This document shows positions 33,161 through 47,100 of a DNA stretch of 64,000 bases, piece after piece (the first letter of the stretch is position 1; each line of letters starts with the position of its first letter). Source of the stretch: Primula veris (lineage: Eukaryota > Streptophyta > Magnoliopsida > Ericales > Primulaceae); contig OY821740.1 of the NCBI GenBank assembly GCA_963682055.1, positions 37,034,795 through 37,098,794 on the forward strand, read 5' to 3'. The notes under the pieces were generated by a model, which was not told the origin of the DNA, did not search any database, and was given only the letters and a program-made list of their open reading frames with translations. The position numbers and the translations under genes are program-made.

Positions 33161-36100
33161 TTATGTGGAAGTTTCCTCATTTGGGTTCTTCGATTTGAAG
33201 CAACATCCCGGTTTAAAACCCTTCTGCAAGATCTGCTCAACTTCCTCAAATTGCAACCCTTTCGTCTCAGGGACAAGAAAGTAAATAGCAATAAGCCCAA
33301 GGGTCGAAAAACCCGCGAATAAAAGGAAAGTTCCAGCGGAGCCTAGTGCTTCTGTCAAGCTCAAGAAGGTCAAGCTCACGATTAGATTCGAGACCCAGTT
33401 AGATACAGCAGCTATACCACCACCTATACCTCGGAACCTTAGAGGGTATATTTCAGAGTTTACGATCCAAGGGGCGGTTCCCATACCGGGAGAGTAGGAT
33501 ACAATGTATGCTCCGAGGAGGATAACTGCTAAAAATCCGAATTTGCTTGGGCATCCGTTTGTGTACCAAATGCGGCCTTCTGATTTGCACGAGGATTTCA
33601 GGAAGTCGCCTTCTGCCAAGCATGCTCCTGGTGCGTACTGCATTGTACAAGTCGTTAAAAAGAGAGAAAGTGATCTTACTGAAATAGGAAAAGTTATAAT
33701 GGATGAAACTAGGCCATGTTTGATTGCTTTTTTCTAAGCTAGTTTTATTTCTTAAAAGCTGGGTTCTAAATTTCTAATTGATTTTGTTTTCTAAAAATAA
33801 GATATTTGGTATCATTTTGTCTTTGTTGGCCTGAAAATTCTACAAGTTTTTAGCTAAATGAACCAAGCCTTTGTAGCCAACTTCAAACATCTACGCTTTC
33901 TTCCCTAAAAACTGCAATTAAACAAGCCGTAGGCTCTACTTAGATAATTATACTTGTATTCTAAAACAAGCATTGTTCTGTTATGCTATTAGCTTTATTA
34001 AAAATGAGAACTGATCAATTTTTTGTGTTTTAGTTTTGTGAGTTTATAGTAACCGGACAACTATTTTGGAAGTGCTTTAGTTCCAGGAGTGAATTAAGTG
34101 GACGCAAGTTTCCAGACCATAGGAGAAATGCCAACAAGAATCCCTTTAAAAGAAAATGGAAGTTGAGCAAATTTTCAGTAGAAAAATATGAATGTTAAAT
34201 TCTAGAATCTAGAGAACTTTATTAAATTTGGTCTTGTTTTATTGCAGCTTATAAAAAGTTTTTGTTTTAAAATAAAGACTGCACTTGGTTGCTCAACATA
34301 AATATCATATCTTTTCTGAATTTTTGGCCTGAAAAAGCTAGAAACTATTTAGCTGGATGAACCCATATTTTCCCGAGAATGCAAAAATCTAACTTATTTG
34401 GTTTTATGTTGTAACCAGAAAATACCTATAATAAACTTACATTATTAGCTTTGTTAGAACAGAATCCACAGTCAGATGATGCTTGCAAGCAACTCATACA
34501 ATTCCAAGACGATGCATCGGGTGCAGTTAGATAGCTCCCGCATGTACCATTTCCACCAAAGTGGGCCGACTCAACGTTACTGATCCTCGGGGCATGGATC
34601 GAGGCTTGGAAAAAGACAACGGATAGCACTACAAGACATGTAATTATTCCAAACATAGAAATAATCATGAGCCTTCTCCTCCCATACCTGTCGATAAGGG
34701 TATACATCAACCGATAAATTACTCTTAACAACGCAGTCAAACAAAAACAAATCAACCAAAAATCAAACCAAACCAAACGGATTAACATTTTGTTGATCGC
34801 TTTGTTTTTTCTTGAAAATTAAGAAACTGGTTTAATTGTTTCAGTTTACAGTTTTTACTGGTTTGAAATTGAGCCGTGCTGAGCTGATAATTTATATTAC
34901 ATATATGTATCAGTCCTATGACAAACAAGTTAGTCATTCTCTTAAATAAATAAATAAAATGTATCTGTCGTGAATTTTCATTATACAAATATGAATTTAA
35001 TCATGCATCACAAGTGAAAGATTAACAAAAAGGCCCGACCTTTATATGTTAAGCCTGCTAAACTTTGTTTTGCTACCATGGATATGTTATGATTTTATTT
35101 TGTTTAATTTTGAACTGAGACAAACCAAATATTGATGACTGGCTTGATTTATTTTGATTTTTAATTTACCCAAATGTAATTATAGTTGTCTTGGTGTCTA
35201 TTTTCTTCCAAAATGACGCATAAAGACCCTACCTGTCAACGAAGAACATGCTGACGATAGAACCAACAGCATTGAGACCGGATGTAATTAGCGATAGCGC
35301 CAAAGCGGTTTTGTTGGAAGCAAAACCGGCGAATTGCACGATAGTGGGACTGTAGTACATGACGGTGTTGATACCAACAAATTGTTGTGCCACCTGGACG
35401 GTGATACCTGCGTATAGACCCCTACGGACAACGTCACTCGCCCATGCTTTTTTCAACTTTCCAAAGGTACCCCCGGTGCCAAAGGCACGTTCCTCTTCCT
35501 CTTCGTATTCGATGGAGGTCTTGAGTGCTTTCATCTCGTCCTCGACTTCGTAGTCTGGGTAGATCTTTTCCAAGATGGATCTTGCCTCTTCTGTCTTACC
35601 CTGGTGGTTGAAAGTGGAGATGAGCAAACGTATGTATATAACAATATATAAAACATAATGAAAAAATACCCCAATTTAGTTATGCAAAAGTGGTTGGCAA
35701 TTGATTTTTTGATATTTGAGAAAACACTTGACTCTTGAACAAGAATAATGTATCTGGTAAATGAGAGTAGAGATGAACTAATTTACATGCCAAAAAAATC
35801 CAGAAATCTAAGAAAAAGTATTATTTGCATAAAAGAGTGATGCTATGTTGCAAGAATAATATCCAAGCAACCAGTATGTTAATGATTTGGCTCTCAATCT
35901 TGTTAAGGGTAACTCTGTTTTCCGTTGGAAAGGCAATTGACAGTTATTATCGGATAGTTTTATTGCTAGGATAAATCACCTATTTGTTTTGGAAGGCATT
36001 GCAAGAAATTTTAGGTAATTTCCCGAAAATTGGATGAGGCTTACTACATAAAAACACACTCTGGAAAATAACAGAAAACATGCTTGGATAGAATATAACT

Positions 36101-38136
36101 TGTAAATGGAGATAAGTATGCGTAATTTACATTTCTGTAGAGCCATCTGGGAGACTCGGGAAGTGAGAGCATGAGTACGAATTGGATGATAGGTGGAATA
36201 CCGGCAACCCCAAGCATCCAACGCCATGTTCCCGGTGTCTGGAAAACAAATTCTTTGTGTCATTATAAATAAAATTAAACCAATAAAAATTAGCGGTTAT
36301 TTGAGTGCCACTTTCAAGTTATGAGTCTTTTCTTTTATTTGTTGTTCTGCATTTAGTTATCCGTGTTTTGTGTTTGTAGCCTAGGAAAACAGAAGTTTTA
36401 GATGTACAAACCCAGACTTTTCCCAAGAGCCAATTTATTAATTAAAAATGGTAGTCTGTAATCAAACAAGGGCTATAGGTCCTTGTAGATTCTATCCTGA
36501 AAAATCAGAAGATTTAGCTGATTGAACACAACTTTCTTCCTCAGTCTCATGCTAGCCACCTTATTTACAAAAAGAAAAGTAGCCAAACAAGGACTATAAG
36601 AATTAAGGTCGTACACCTTTATTTACTTAAAAGTACATCCAAAGAACTCCTCATATAGAAACCCATGGAAAATGAAACTAATGGTTTTAAGAGCTTATTT
36701 GATTGCAGCTTTTGAGTTTACTTTCTTTTCTTTGTTGTACTGCATTTAGTTAGTTAGCCTATAAGTTTGTGCTTTCCTTTGTTTCTAGCCTCTGGAAAAA
36801 AGCTGAATTTTCAGCTGGATGAAACATAATTATTACTCGGCCTCAAATGAGACTAATTTACTTAACAACTGCATCCAAACAAACCTAATAAGTTCGTACA
36901 CATGCGTGTGTGTGTGTGTGTGTGTGCGTTTTAAATAATAATAACCAACCTTGGTGAACGCGAGATTGATGAGATAAGACAAGAACTGTCCACCGGTGAT
37001 AAGGAGACCGTTGGTGCTAACAAGAGCTCCTCGGATCCTATGGGGTGAAGCTTCGGATATATACAAAGGGGCGGTCATAGAAGCCATGCCAACTCCGAGA
37101 CCTACTAAAACTCTACCAACGATGATTACCGCTGGGGTAGGAGCAGTTGCCATTACCATCGCACCCAAGAAAAACAACACGTCAGCAATCAAAATTGACT
37201 TTTTCCTCCCAATACGATCGTTCAACCACCCACCGATGGCGGCGCCAAATATTGCTCCGGCTACAGCCATGCTCACAATAACTTCCTATTCAATATAAAA
37301 TAATTGATTAGTACTTGTATCACTTTAGTTTGGCTAAACAAGAACAGACCAACGGAAACCGGGAAGAAGTATAAAGTAACCAATTCAATTTTGCGTTCCG
37401 TCCCATTTCATATCACTAATTTCAGCAATATGAGGAGATTTGGTTACATTAAGTTTTTACAATAAATAGGGTTTACAATTCAAGTTTCAGAAAAAGCTTT
37501 CAATGTACTTCTGAAACTTGAATACGATATTTTTCTCTTTTAACAATAACAACTGAAAATTTCACCTTATTCATATCTTATGTCATCTATGATACGTGAT
37601 CAGGTATTATCCGTTATTATGCGGTATTGTGGTTATATTTTCAATTCCAATCCCGTCACAAAGTCTATAACGTATCCAATTTTTTAACCCAAAAACCATT
37701 CCCGAAACCAGAATCCAATAGGGTATTCCAAACAGGCCCTATTAGGTTATTGATATTTCGGGTACACACATTAATTTTGCTTACCAAGATGGCATCAGTA
37801 CATATACATAAATCCATGCATAGGTCAAAATTACCTGCAGCTTTGTGCTCTTTTCCACACTGCGGAAATCTTCCTTGATGTACAGGAGAGCCCCGGAAAT
37901 GACTCCTGAAATCCACAGAAGAAATCATTTTTATTTGCATGATACATTAGTCATAAGTCATAACAATATAATGTTGTGCATATATGTATGAGCTTATAAC
38001 CTGTATCATAGCCAAAGAGGAGGCCTCCAATGCCTGCAGACAAGGCTAGCCTCATTATGTAAGGCGTTTGCCATGACGTCCTCCAGCATTCGGTGAATTC
38101 AGTCTTATCCGGCTTCACGATCGCTCCCTCGACCAT
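33161..38136 (-). CDS. INT4: Inositol transporter, INT4-like (MFS sugar porter)
   Basis: Seven exons on the minus strand: 38136-38001, 37905-37835, 37285-36950, 36238-36131, 35600-35233, 34687-34441 and 33637-33161. All introns are GT-AG and all junctions keep frame; the product has 580 residues (Arabidopsis INT4 is about 580). It is predicted to be a 12-helix H+/myo-inositol symporter of the plasma membrane. Motifs: [20 protein letters not shown] near the start; [17 protein letters not shown] in helix 1; NDRIGRK (91-97) in the loop after helix 2; PESPRWL (208-214); DRYGRRR (339-345); PETKGL (545-550). A cysteine-rich outer loop (about 390-450, with [14 protein letters not shown] and NGCPSKFG) is the PSI-like loop of INT2/INT4 that INT1 lacks. 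The C-terminus [19 protein letters not shown] differs from INT4 and may affect sorting. INT2 remains possible. Confidence 0.93.
36460..36890. repeat. Two copies of dispersed repeat in INT intron 3
   Basis: The copies at about 36460-36600 and 36690-36890 share GATTTAGCTGATTGAACA or TTTTCAGCTGGATGAAAC in the middle. They have ends like TTTGATTGCAGCTTTTGAGT and GTAGCCAAACAAGGACTATA. These ends are near inverted complements, as in MITEs. Other introns of this gene hold similar copies (33715-33930 and 34235-34400). Confidence 0.5.
36907..36927. repeat. GT microsatellite
   Basis: About ten GT dinucleotides in intron 3 of the inositol transporter, close to the exon 3 donor. Confidence 0.9.
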
Positions 38137-40124
38137 TTTTTTTTATTTTTATAAAACAACTTCCTTTGAAAAATAAAATAAAAAAATTATCCCAAGGAAG
38201 AGGTTTTGGAAGAAGGAGAAATAATCGAGGATTAGGGGGTTTGTAAGGGAACAAACTAGCTTTTCTGTCTACTATCACTTCATATATGTACTTATGTTCC
38301 CATATAGGAGGACTATTTTTAGAAAAAAATCAGAAAAATCTTATCTAATAAATTGGTACATTAATTGGAGGGCCACGCTTAAAATGAGCTAAACAGAGGA
38401 TTAGAACGTTTACCATCTACGGTTTCATATTATTAAGCGGCACTTTTTTATATAAATCATTGGCAGTGATTCTTTGAATATATAGGTCTTCCTATGTTAG
38501 AGGTCTTTTTTCCTGGATTTTAGGAGAATAAACCTTTATCTCAACTTGTATGAGTATCATTTTAAAAAAAACTTAACCCCTACTTATAAGTATCAAATTT
38601 AGCATTATCAGTAATTATTGCACTCCAAGTCATCTCAATCTCCACATTCAGTTCATAAAATATCTTCCTCATGTTCTTTATCACCTTCCCTAATTGATTA
38701 GGTGTTTAGCTTTAATTACATCCCTATCTAAGCTTTTACAAACAGTTGAACAACTAGTATGCATAACATAAATATGTATCAGCCGTTTTGGCACTAAATC
38801 ATAAAATAACAAACCCAAATTATTGGCTGTAATATTGAAAATATCCAGAACTCATCATTCTAAAACATACGCAACACGACTCACAAGTTTTTAGCATAGT
38901 ACAAGAAAAAGAGTAATATTTCGCTAAGAAATCATCTTATTTAATTGACGGAAAATGCTTGCAGGTTGCTTCCATCTAACTATTTGAGTGAACATTTTCT
39001 TTAGATACCTCTTCTTTCTTGTATTTTGGTTACGATTTGCTTTATTGAAGCACAAGATTATGACCCGGGTCCTCCTCAATCTAATTCCCGTATTCCAGTC
39101 AAATATAAAAGTCCTAATTCTAGTTAGACTGTTTATTTATTGTTCCTTGTTTGTTTGTTCATAGTGAACTTAATTCTGAATGGGGTCGTCAGAAGTCATT
39201 CTAATTTTGTTACAAAAAATTCTTCGTTTTCATATTTTCTCATATCCCGAGCTATCGACCAACTTGCTCTGGCCTATGGTCGGCATACCCGACAGAACAA
39301 GTATTTTCTCTAGAGACTTAGTTATATGATCTTTAACCTATGTTTCATAATTCATACCATGACGGAGTTTGTATGCAATCAATGCCAGCGCAAAAGGGTC
39401 CTGACACCTTTGTCCGTACGGAAATTTACACACTTACACCTTTATTTGACAAAAAAAAGTTCACCATTTTGTATAGTTTTTTATTAAAAAAATCCATCCG
39501 TCACCCGAGCCGGCTAAACTGTTTTGGCTAGTCAAAGGGCCAGTGCATGTATGCAAGGATATACAAGACTCTACTTTGAAAGCATAGTGTATACAACATC
39601 GTAGGTCTCAAAGGCAATGGTTACCGGTCGAGAAGTCATACATTCTCCGGACAAGATGACCAAACCTGTCAGGAGAGCGAGTTGATGATTTGCATATTTA
39701 ACCTCAGCAGATAGCGCTGATGTATACATTAGGATCCTTGGGTGGAAATCCAACACCTGTGGTGTATATGCACATAAAAAAAGGTTTCCGGTGAATTTCT
39801 CACGTTGGATTTTCATGCAGTGGTTCAAGTGTGTTTACTGATATCAATCCTCAATGTTAAATCTAAACATCACCAACCAGTCAACCACCAATGTATCTCT
39901 TTGAGTACATAATTGGTTGCTCTCCCTTTTTTTTCATTTTTTCTCTGTCTTAATTTTGATGATGCAAATTATGAAGAAACAGAAAATATTGAGTCTAAAA
40001 AAGCCCAACACAACTTTTCAGTGGTCCAACTTATAATGGCCGTGTTCTTTTAAGAATACATGAAAAATTCTGATAGAAAATTCTGATAACACTTGGGTCT
40101 CTAGTTATTTATGTTCTCAAGTGT
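38137..40124. other. INT promoter side and intergenic spacer
   Basis: The first few hundred bases should hold the inositol transporter promoter; ACATATATGA on the minus strand near 38285 is a weak TATA candidate. Apart from the exon-like frame at 39571-39751, I see no gene. Confidence 0.45.
39571..39751 (-). pseudogene. Exon-like open frame, unrecognised
   Basis: On the minus strand ACCACAG is followed by an open stretch encoding VLDFHPRILMYTSALSAEVK, then YANHQLALLTGLVILSG and ECMTSRPVTIAFETYDVVYT, ending MLSK and a stop. Codon choice looks more gene-like than in the surroundings. I found no other exon within several kilobases and do not recognise the protein. It could be a lone terminal exon of a decayed gene. 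Confidence 0.3.
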
Positions 40125-40129
40125 TATCG

Positions 40130-40553
40130 TGTAATAAACTTCAAGCCAAAAACGAAAATAATGGAAAATAAAACTGATTCTTAATTTTCTGATGTCTCCA
40201 TTTGTACATTACACAAAGTTAAATACTAAAAGGAAAACAGTTATAAACTTTAGGCAGTTACCAAGCAGTTTTAAAACTGCCCCATTATCTATCCTAGATC
40301 AAGACACATGTCATGATCCTGTTAAACTAGATTAAGACAATCCTAAGGTCCATAATAATACACCACTACACTTAATAAAACCTAAATATAAATACATATA
40401 TTAAATAAACAAACAGCAGCATAGCTGCGCCTCTCTTCTCTCTCTCTCTCTACCCTTTTAGGGTTTCTTCATCTTCTTCCTTGTCTCATTCATCTCTTCC
40501 CAATCCTTCAAGGCTTTTGTCAACAGCAGCTGTTTAGACATAGATTCGCTGCA
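40130..40553 (+). mobile_element. Possible solo LTR, 424 bp, TSD TATCG
   Basis: Starts TGTAAT and ends GCTGCA, with TATCG at 40125-40129 and 40554-40558. A TATA-like AATATAAATA near 40383 and a following CT-rich leader with AACCCT-type promoter sequence fit an LTR in plus orientation. The inverted termini are weak, and the flanking match is only five bases found after trying several pairs. Confidence 0.4.
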
Positions 40554-40559
40554 TATCGC

Positions 40560-42754
40560 GCAAAGTTAGTATCTTCACCCAATGAGAGATTAGGTTGGAC
40601 TATCACATTTCTCTTAATTAAAATGCAAGAATGCAACAGAACGATTCCAAGACTCGAGTCTAGCATGTTGGATGCGAGAATTTCTGTCACCACACATAAT
40701 GAACACCGAGTCCGAGTGTATACTGTCTTAAAATTGTCGACATTTATTTGATTACATATCTATGTCGCCTTTTCTTTTAAATGAATACACTGATTATTAA
40801 GAAAAATAGTCATGTTACCTTTATTCTGTATTTTTCCTCGCCTTCTAAGCCCATTGTGTATGTTTTTAAACTCAACATAACTTTAAGTTAAAACAGATCG
40901 AAACTATGCATGGGTAAGTTTGGCAACAACTTTTTTTGGTGGATTTTCGGATTTTTGATTTTAAAAATCTGTGAGTATTTTGACAGTCAGATTATTTAGC
41001 TTCTGAAAATATGATTTTTAAGCCGGAAAAGCTTAAAAAAACCACAATTTTAAAATCTTGATTTTTAGTCGATTTTTAAAACAGATTTTTAAAATATGAT
41101 ACCAAACGGACCCTATATTGACCAAATAGGACTTTGTCAAACTATGTACCAAATAGAACTTTTTACCAAAATATGTGAGCCATTCACCAGTATGAGCTAA
41201 GTACATTTTCTCCTAATACTATACCAAATTATGACATTTCATGGGTGCGCCAATTTCATATACTAGTTCATGAATAATATAGTGTAGCCAGGGGCAGTCT
41301 GAGTCCGATAATTGCCCAAGGCTTAAAAAAATTTAGGTTGCTCACAGTATAGTTATCAAGGAAAAAAATATATAAACATTTCTTTTTTTAATATGATTTT
41401 ATACCAAAAATTCAAATCTATTAATATCAATAGTAACAAAAATTTGGCTTGAAGTTGTAATTCTATATAATAGATAGTGAACACATAGACTTTTCTTTTC
41501 ATAGTGGGCCTAAATTTTATTGGGCTGAAATTGTTGTCAATAAAAAAATATTATTCATACCTAAGGTCCAATGCGTAGTAGACTTGGACTTGACCGTTCA
41601 AATAATCTAGAAAAAACAGTTAAAAAAGGCACTAGATTTACCACATAACTTGTTCTCTGAAAGATAAATCGACCAGGTTCCGCTTACTGGTTCAATAATG
41701 TGGAAGCAGTGGATTAGACCAACCATGTGGTGGTTATTTCATCACTCCATGTGCCATACATAAATATTGCCAAATCTTAAGATCAGTGAAGAGTTATTGC
41801 TTAAATTTTAATATTTTTTATATCCTAGTTATGTTATAAATGTTTACCAAGTTCTCAAACTTTTCTATAAAATATTGAATAAATAGAAAATTTACCTGCA
41901 GCTTGTTTCTATAAGCATTTTTTCTACCAAAAAATTAAGTTTTAAGGCACAATAGTGGTTGTTTATTCTTGAGGATTGCCAGTATTTAGTAAAAAATTAA
42001 TCTTTCACAAAATAATAAACTTGCATTGCCACAGAATCTAACTTTCTGAGTTGATGGTAATATATTTGATATGAAGTTTTGTATTTGCTCTTAATAAACA
42101 TTGATATTTCTATCACTTACTACAAAGATTGTCCCAAAGAATAGCACATGGCCATAGGATGCTTATTCTCCCAGTTGGGGAAAAACATGAGATCTTGACT
42201 TTATGTTGCTTTGTGTCCACACTGCCTTTATTCTCAAGTCCTGAATTCAGCTTTTATCTAGGGTCTTCATTTTCATTGTATTTTTCAAAATGTTCGTATC
42301 AATTAAGTTTTTTATTTTGAAAATTTAGCAAAAAGTCTTTTTGTTATTCATACTATTAAGGAAATAAATTGACCATGTTACCATTACCATTTTTGGTGTG
42401 AGATATTACACCAAATTAACCTCTATTAATTCAAATGACATAAATCAAGAAAAAATCATCACGATTATATGCTCTATACGTAATCTCTAGGAACCATTGT
42501 ATTGTGAGCAAAAAAGAAAGAATAAAAGAGATATTTTGAACATACCAATACAAATTTTCCATTTCTAATATATACCATCTATTATTAATCGGTACTATTT
42601 TGTTTGACTTGTTTTACATTTGGAAATTTCCTAGTTTGTTGGGGCGTTTGAAATGGTAACAATGGTAAAAAGTCATTCTAATTTATCATAAAAGACAAAA
42701 GTAATAGTAGAAAGTACTTGCCGGATACAAACCCAACAAATTGAGATACAGGGT
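40560..42754. other. Intergenic, nothing assigned
   Basis: AT-rich sequence. The 41285-41345 stretch (GGGGCAGTCTGAGTCC and GCCCAAGGCTTAAAA) looks like a worn dispersed repeat, but its limits are unclear. Confidence 0.4.
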
Positions 42755-43764
42755 TAGTGGTGTCAATTTTATTCGATTGAAAGGTTTTTTTTTTTTTTTT
42801 AGTATTTAGATAACGGTTTTAACGGTTCTTTTATCATTTACGTGTTGAGTCTACCGTCTATATAACTTTTTTTTACTTATTTTACCCGATCTATACCCAT
42901 ATTTGTAATGAGTATAATAGTTATCGGTGCGAATATTTACCTAAAATACATAAAAATCGTAAAATTTATTCTATTTTTCTACATGTTATTTTCTAAATGG
43001 TATATTTACATATTGATAATGAATATATTTTTCCAAACCATTTCTTAACTTATTTGTTAAAAATAAACAAATTAACGACGTACTGTCAATTTTGTTAATT
43101 CATATTGATCAACAATGTGTTTGATTGATTACTGAATCACGTAAACATTACACATTTAGTTAAACATTATAAACTAATGGTTTCATTTTCATTTTCTTAA
43201 TTACCGATTTTATTGTTAATGATTTTCCTAAATTATTAAGAAAGATAGACCGAATTAAAAATAAATCGTAAAACTTGTAATCACAACAAATATTAACAAC
43301 TATTTTTATTTTAAACGGTCCTCGTAAGAAAAAAAAATAAAATTAAAGGAGCGTCAACTAATGAAAAATAAATGAGTATAAAAACATATAAAAACTAATT
43401 GCTAAATGCTAAATGCTAAATTTTCAACCGTGTCTTCGCACATATTCAAAAACGTTTCATATTTTTTTGTTCGCCGTTGTACGAGTTATTCTTATTTTAT
43501 TTATCGTGCATTTATCTAATTTTTATTGCGCATGCATAATATTTATATATATTTTTTAAAATATGAGTATATATTGAGGTTCTATAATTCGGGTATGCGA
43601 GTCGGGTCTACGAGTCGGGTCCACGGTATATAGTTGAAAACTATACCCGTTCAAAAAACAGAGAGATCGGGTTGGATAGACCCAAAAACAGTTCTGTAAC
43701 AAGTCGGTTCTTATAATTTTTTAAGTATTTAGGGTGCGATTTTAGGAGTTTTTTTACACCCCTA
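42755..43764. mobile_element. Degenerate hAT-like element, about 1 kb
   Basis: The left end reads TAGTGGTGTCAATTTTATTC; the right end read inward is TAGGGGTGTAAAAAAACTCC. GATACAG precedes and GACACAG follows, a possible decayed 8-bp target duplication. The interior is AT-rich with GACCCGACTCGTAGACCCGA-like words on the minus strand and encodes nothing. TAGGGGTGT-type ends are typical of plant hAT relatives. Confidence 0.35.
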
Positions 43765-44090
43765 GACACAGTAAGATGAATATGCTAATTGCCAACTATT
43801 TCAAAATAAAAATAAAATACGAATATGCCAAAATTATTTTCCTTCTTTTTAAGTATATCTTCATTTTGCTCTCTCTAATTCCACAGCCAATGAAAGAAAA
43901 ATGTACTAGAAACCAAATTTTTCCATGAAAGATAAATTTCTAATAACTTGCAAATATTGCAAGTGGTCGACTGATTGCCATATTATAAATGGACATACTC
44001 CAAATGACATACAAATTTATTTTCATTTCCACTGTTTTTTAGAGTTTTACTACACTTGGTATATTGGCGCCCTCACTTTATTCTTCATAT

Positions 44091-44098
44091 CTATATAT
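44091..44098 (+). promoter_or_regulatory. Probable TATA box of SKS gene
   Basis: CTATATAT lies about 100 bases before the ATG at 44195 and is followed by a pyrimidine-rich leader typical of plant 5' untranslated regions. Confidence 0.6.
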
Positions 44099-44194
44099 CC
44101 ATCTTTTTCTTCACAACTGTACACACACACACACTACCTTCCATCTCTTTCTCACTCTCCTCTTCACTCTTATTTCTCTTTCTATTTTTTCAAT

Positions 44195-47100
44195 ATGCTA
44201 CTAAATTCATTTTCATTATTCTTCACTGCCTTCCTCGCCATTGTCGTGGCTGAAGATCCTTATCGCTTCTTCGACTGGAACGTTACTTACGGAGACATTT
44301 ATCCCCTCGGTGTTCGTCAACAGGTAGTTTTCATTCTCAAATATGATATAAAAAAAATGCAGTTTAAGAATTTACATCATTGTAGTATGTTTTCGCCTTT
44401 TGTACTGGCTAAAATGTAACACAGTTTTTCTTGTTGGAGGGTACAAAACGTGACACAGTTTATAGATCCAAATATGACTCTACATGAGTTGTTTTGCATA
44501 TTATACCACTCTTATCTAGTCAGTAATAAGATTGATTAATTTGGACATGGAATAGGATTTGAGTGTGATTTTATTAAGTAGGTGTTAATAAAATATTAAC
44601 TGATAGTATTTTTTGTTGTAGGGGATCTTAATAAATGGACAATTTCCAGGACCGGACATACACTCTGTAACAAATGACAATATCATTATTAATGTCTTCA
44701 ACAGTTTAGACGAGCCATTTCTACTCTCTTGGTAAGTTAATACCGGTAAATACATGTACACCTTGTGTGCCTTGTCAAGTGATTATTGGGTGGGCTGTTT
44801 TTTTTTTTTTTAAATAAATAGTTAGTTTTTGTCGTTTTTTTTTCAAATTTTAAAATTATTTTCGAAATTTCAGATATGTGGGTAATTATTAAAAGTTTTG
44901 GGTTTTTTTTCTAAAAAAGTGGGAGTAATTTGGCAGCCTCAAAATAACTGCTTTTTTCTGGGTTGGCTTAGTAATCGTGTCCCACGCATTGCGTGCTCGT
45001 AATGCAATAAAAATATAGAAAATATGTATAGTTATGATATAAATACGTAGATAATAAAAAAAAACATATTTTAAGATTTAAAATAATGTTTGGTTGTTAA
45101 AGAGGGATAAATAGTTTTATTAGTTTATATTTTTTATATTTTTATGTGAGTATGATATTATTGTAATTAATATAAAAGTGTAGTGGTATTTTTAAAAAAA
45201 AAATATCTAAATTAGACTGACTCATTTGACTTATTATAATAGATACGTGTAGATTTACAATAATAATACATTAGTTATTTGTATTATTCTATTTATCTGG
45301 AAAATGTTTGATTTGGTTTATAACTGCAAGATGGAAGTTGAGATATACTGAAATAAGAATGACATGAATAGTTCTTAATTAGAATCAGATGTTTATTTGG
45401 TCCTCGTATTTTGAAATGGGGACTGTTTGTCCATGTTTTGGATTTGTTACAGATTGGGTCATTAAAGGGGCGATAGGGGAGCGTCTTTTTTAGTACGAAA
45501 ATCACTCATAACTGGATTTATACCGGACCTCACAGGTCCGGTATACATGGGACCCGACAAAACGTATACATGAACTGTCCAGTCCGGTATAATTGTTCCC
45601 TAAAACCCCACACGTCACATCTGAGTTTTGTATATTTCTATTGTTTTACTCTTATTTTACCCCCCCACACCCCACATTCGGACTGAATTTCAAAAAGTCA
45701 CGAATAATTTTTTGTCTTTTTACCAAAAATTTGAATTACTTCTCCCATTATTTTACTTCTATTTTACCCACACACCCCACTTTCGGACTGAATTTCAAAA
45801 AGTCACGAATAATTTTGTCTTTTTATCAAAAAATTGAATTCCTCCTCAAAATAAATAACTCTAACTAACACCATTTCATTCCAATTCATTTCACTTCATT
45901 CATCTGCGAAGACAAAAAATTGGTGATATTTATTTTGTAGATGAATGAAGTGGAATGAATCGGTATTAGTTAGAGTTATTTATCTTGAGGAGGAATTCAA
46001 ATTTTTAGTAAAAACACAAAAAATTATTTTTTACTTTTTGAAATTCAGTCCGAATGTGGGGTGTGGAGGTAAAAAAAGAGTAAAACAATATAAAAAGACA
46101 AAACTCAGATGTGACGTGTGAGGTTTGGGGGGACAATTATACCGGACTGAGCAATTTATGTATATCTTTTGTCGAATCCCATATATACCAGACCTGTCAG
46201 ATCCGATATAAGTTCAATTATGAGTTATTTTAAGGACGCTCCCGGACATAGATCTGGTCCATTATAATGTATTTTCTTGAAATCAATATAGAGATCTTAA
46301 TAGTAAATGATGCCAGCATCAATGATTATATAAAGATTAACTTATTTTGGCTATAGTTGACATGATTTGTCACGGATAATACAGTATATTTCTATGTAGC
46401 TAAATAAAAGACCAAATCTGTAACTTGTGGGGGCAAAATAGGGACCCAGAACATTTTTGTTGTAAAGCAAGCAAGGCTATCGTTCTAAAACTGATATCTT
46501 TGATTAGTACTCCAAAATTATTGCAAATAGTAGAAATGTAGGATTATTTATTAGTAACAGAAAATGTACTATAACCAGTTTGTTAATAGAGTGAAGAAAA
46601 AATAAACACTTTTAAGTTTAAAATAAGTACGTCCAACTTAGGGGCCGATGCACTAAGATCAATGGGGGTGGCACATGCCTTTCCCAAATTTTCTTAATAA
46701 AAATTACTATAATACCCTTGACGTCTATATGAATTATAAAAATTTATCTTCAACTTCTGTTTTTTACCCATTTACTTACTTTTTATTCATTTGTTTCATT
46801 AAGGTGTATTTCACCAATAAAATTATGATTGTGTATTCTCTTTATATTCACCGCAATGAGTAATATATTCAATAATTTTATGTTTTCCGTAAAAGTCATT
46901 TGTAGTTTTTTTGGGATAAATTAATAACGAAATTAAAAAATTTTGTTATCGATCGTATTGAAAAATTATATAAGCATTGTGCCCCCAAAAACCAAAATTA
47001 CTGGATCCGCCCCTAGTCCAACTAATATTGGAATGGCCTTGTTTGGTCGGTGTCACCGCTATTTTATTCTTTTGTACTTATAAGAGCATATGTAAAATTG

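Noticed and set aside
34426..34788. Frame extending upstream of inositol transporter exon 6
   Set aside because: The extension is intron. The acceptor at 34688 restores DRYGRRR across the junction.
39840..40040. Start of the 40-kb LTR at several other TG positions
   Set aside because: No matching 5-base flank on the other side; only TATCG pairs.
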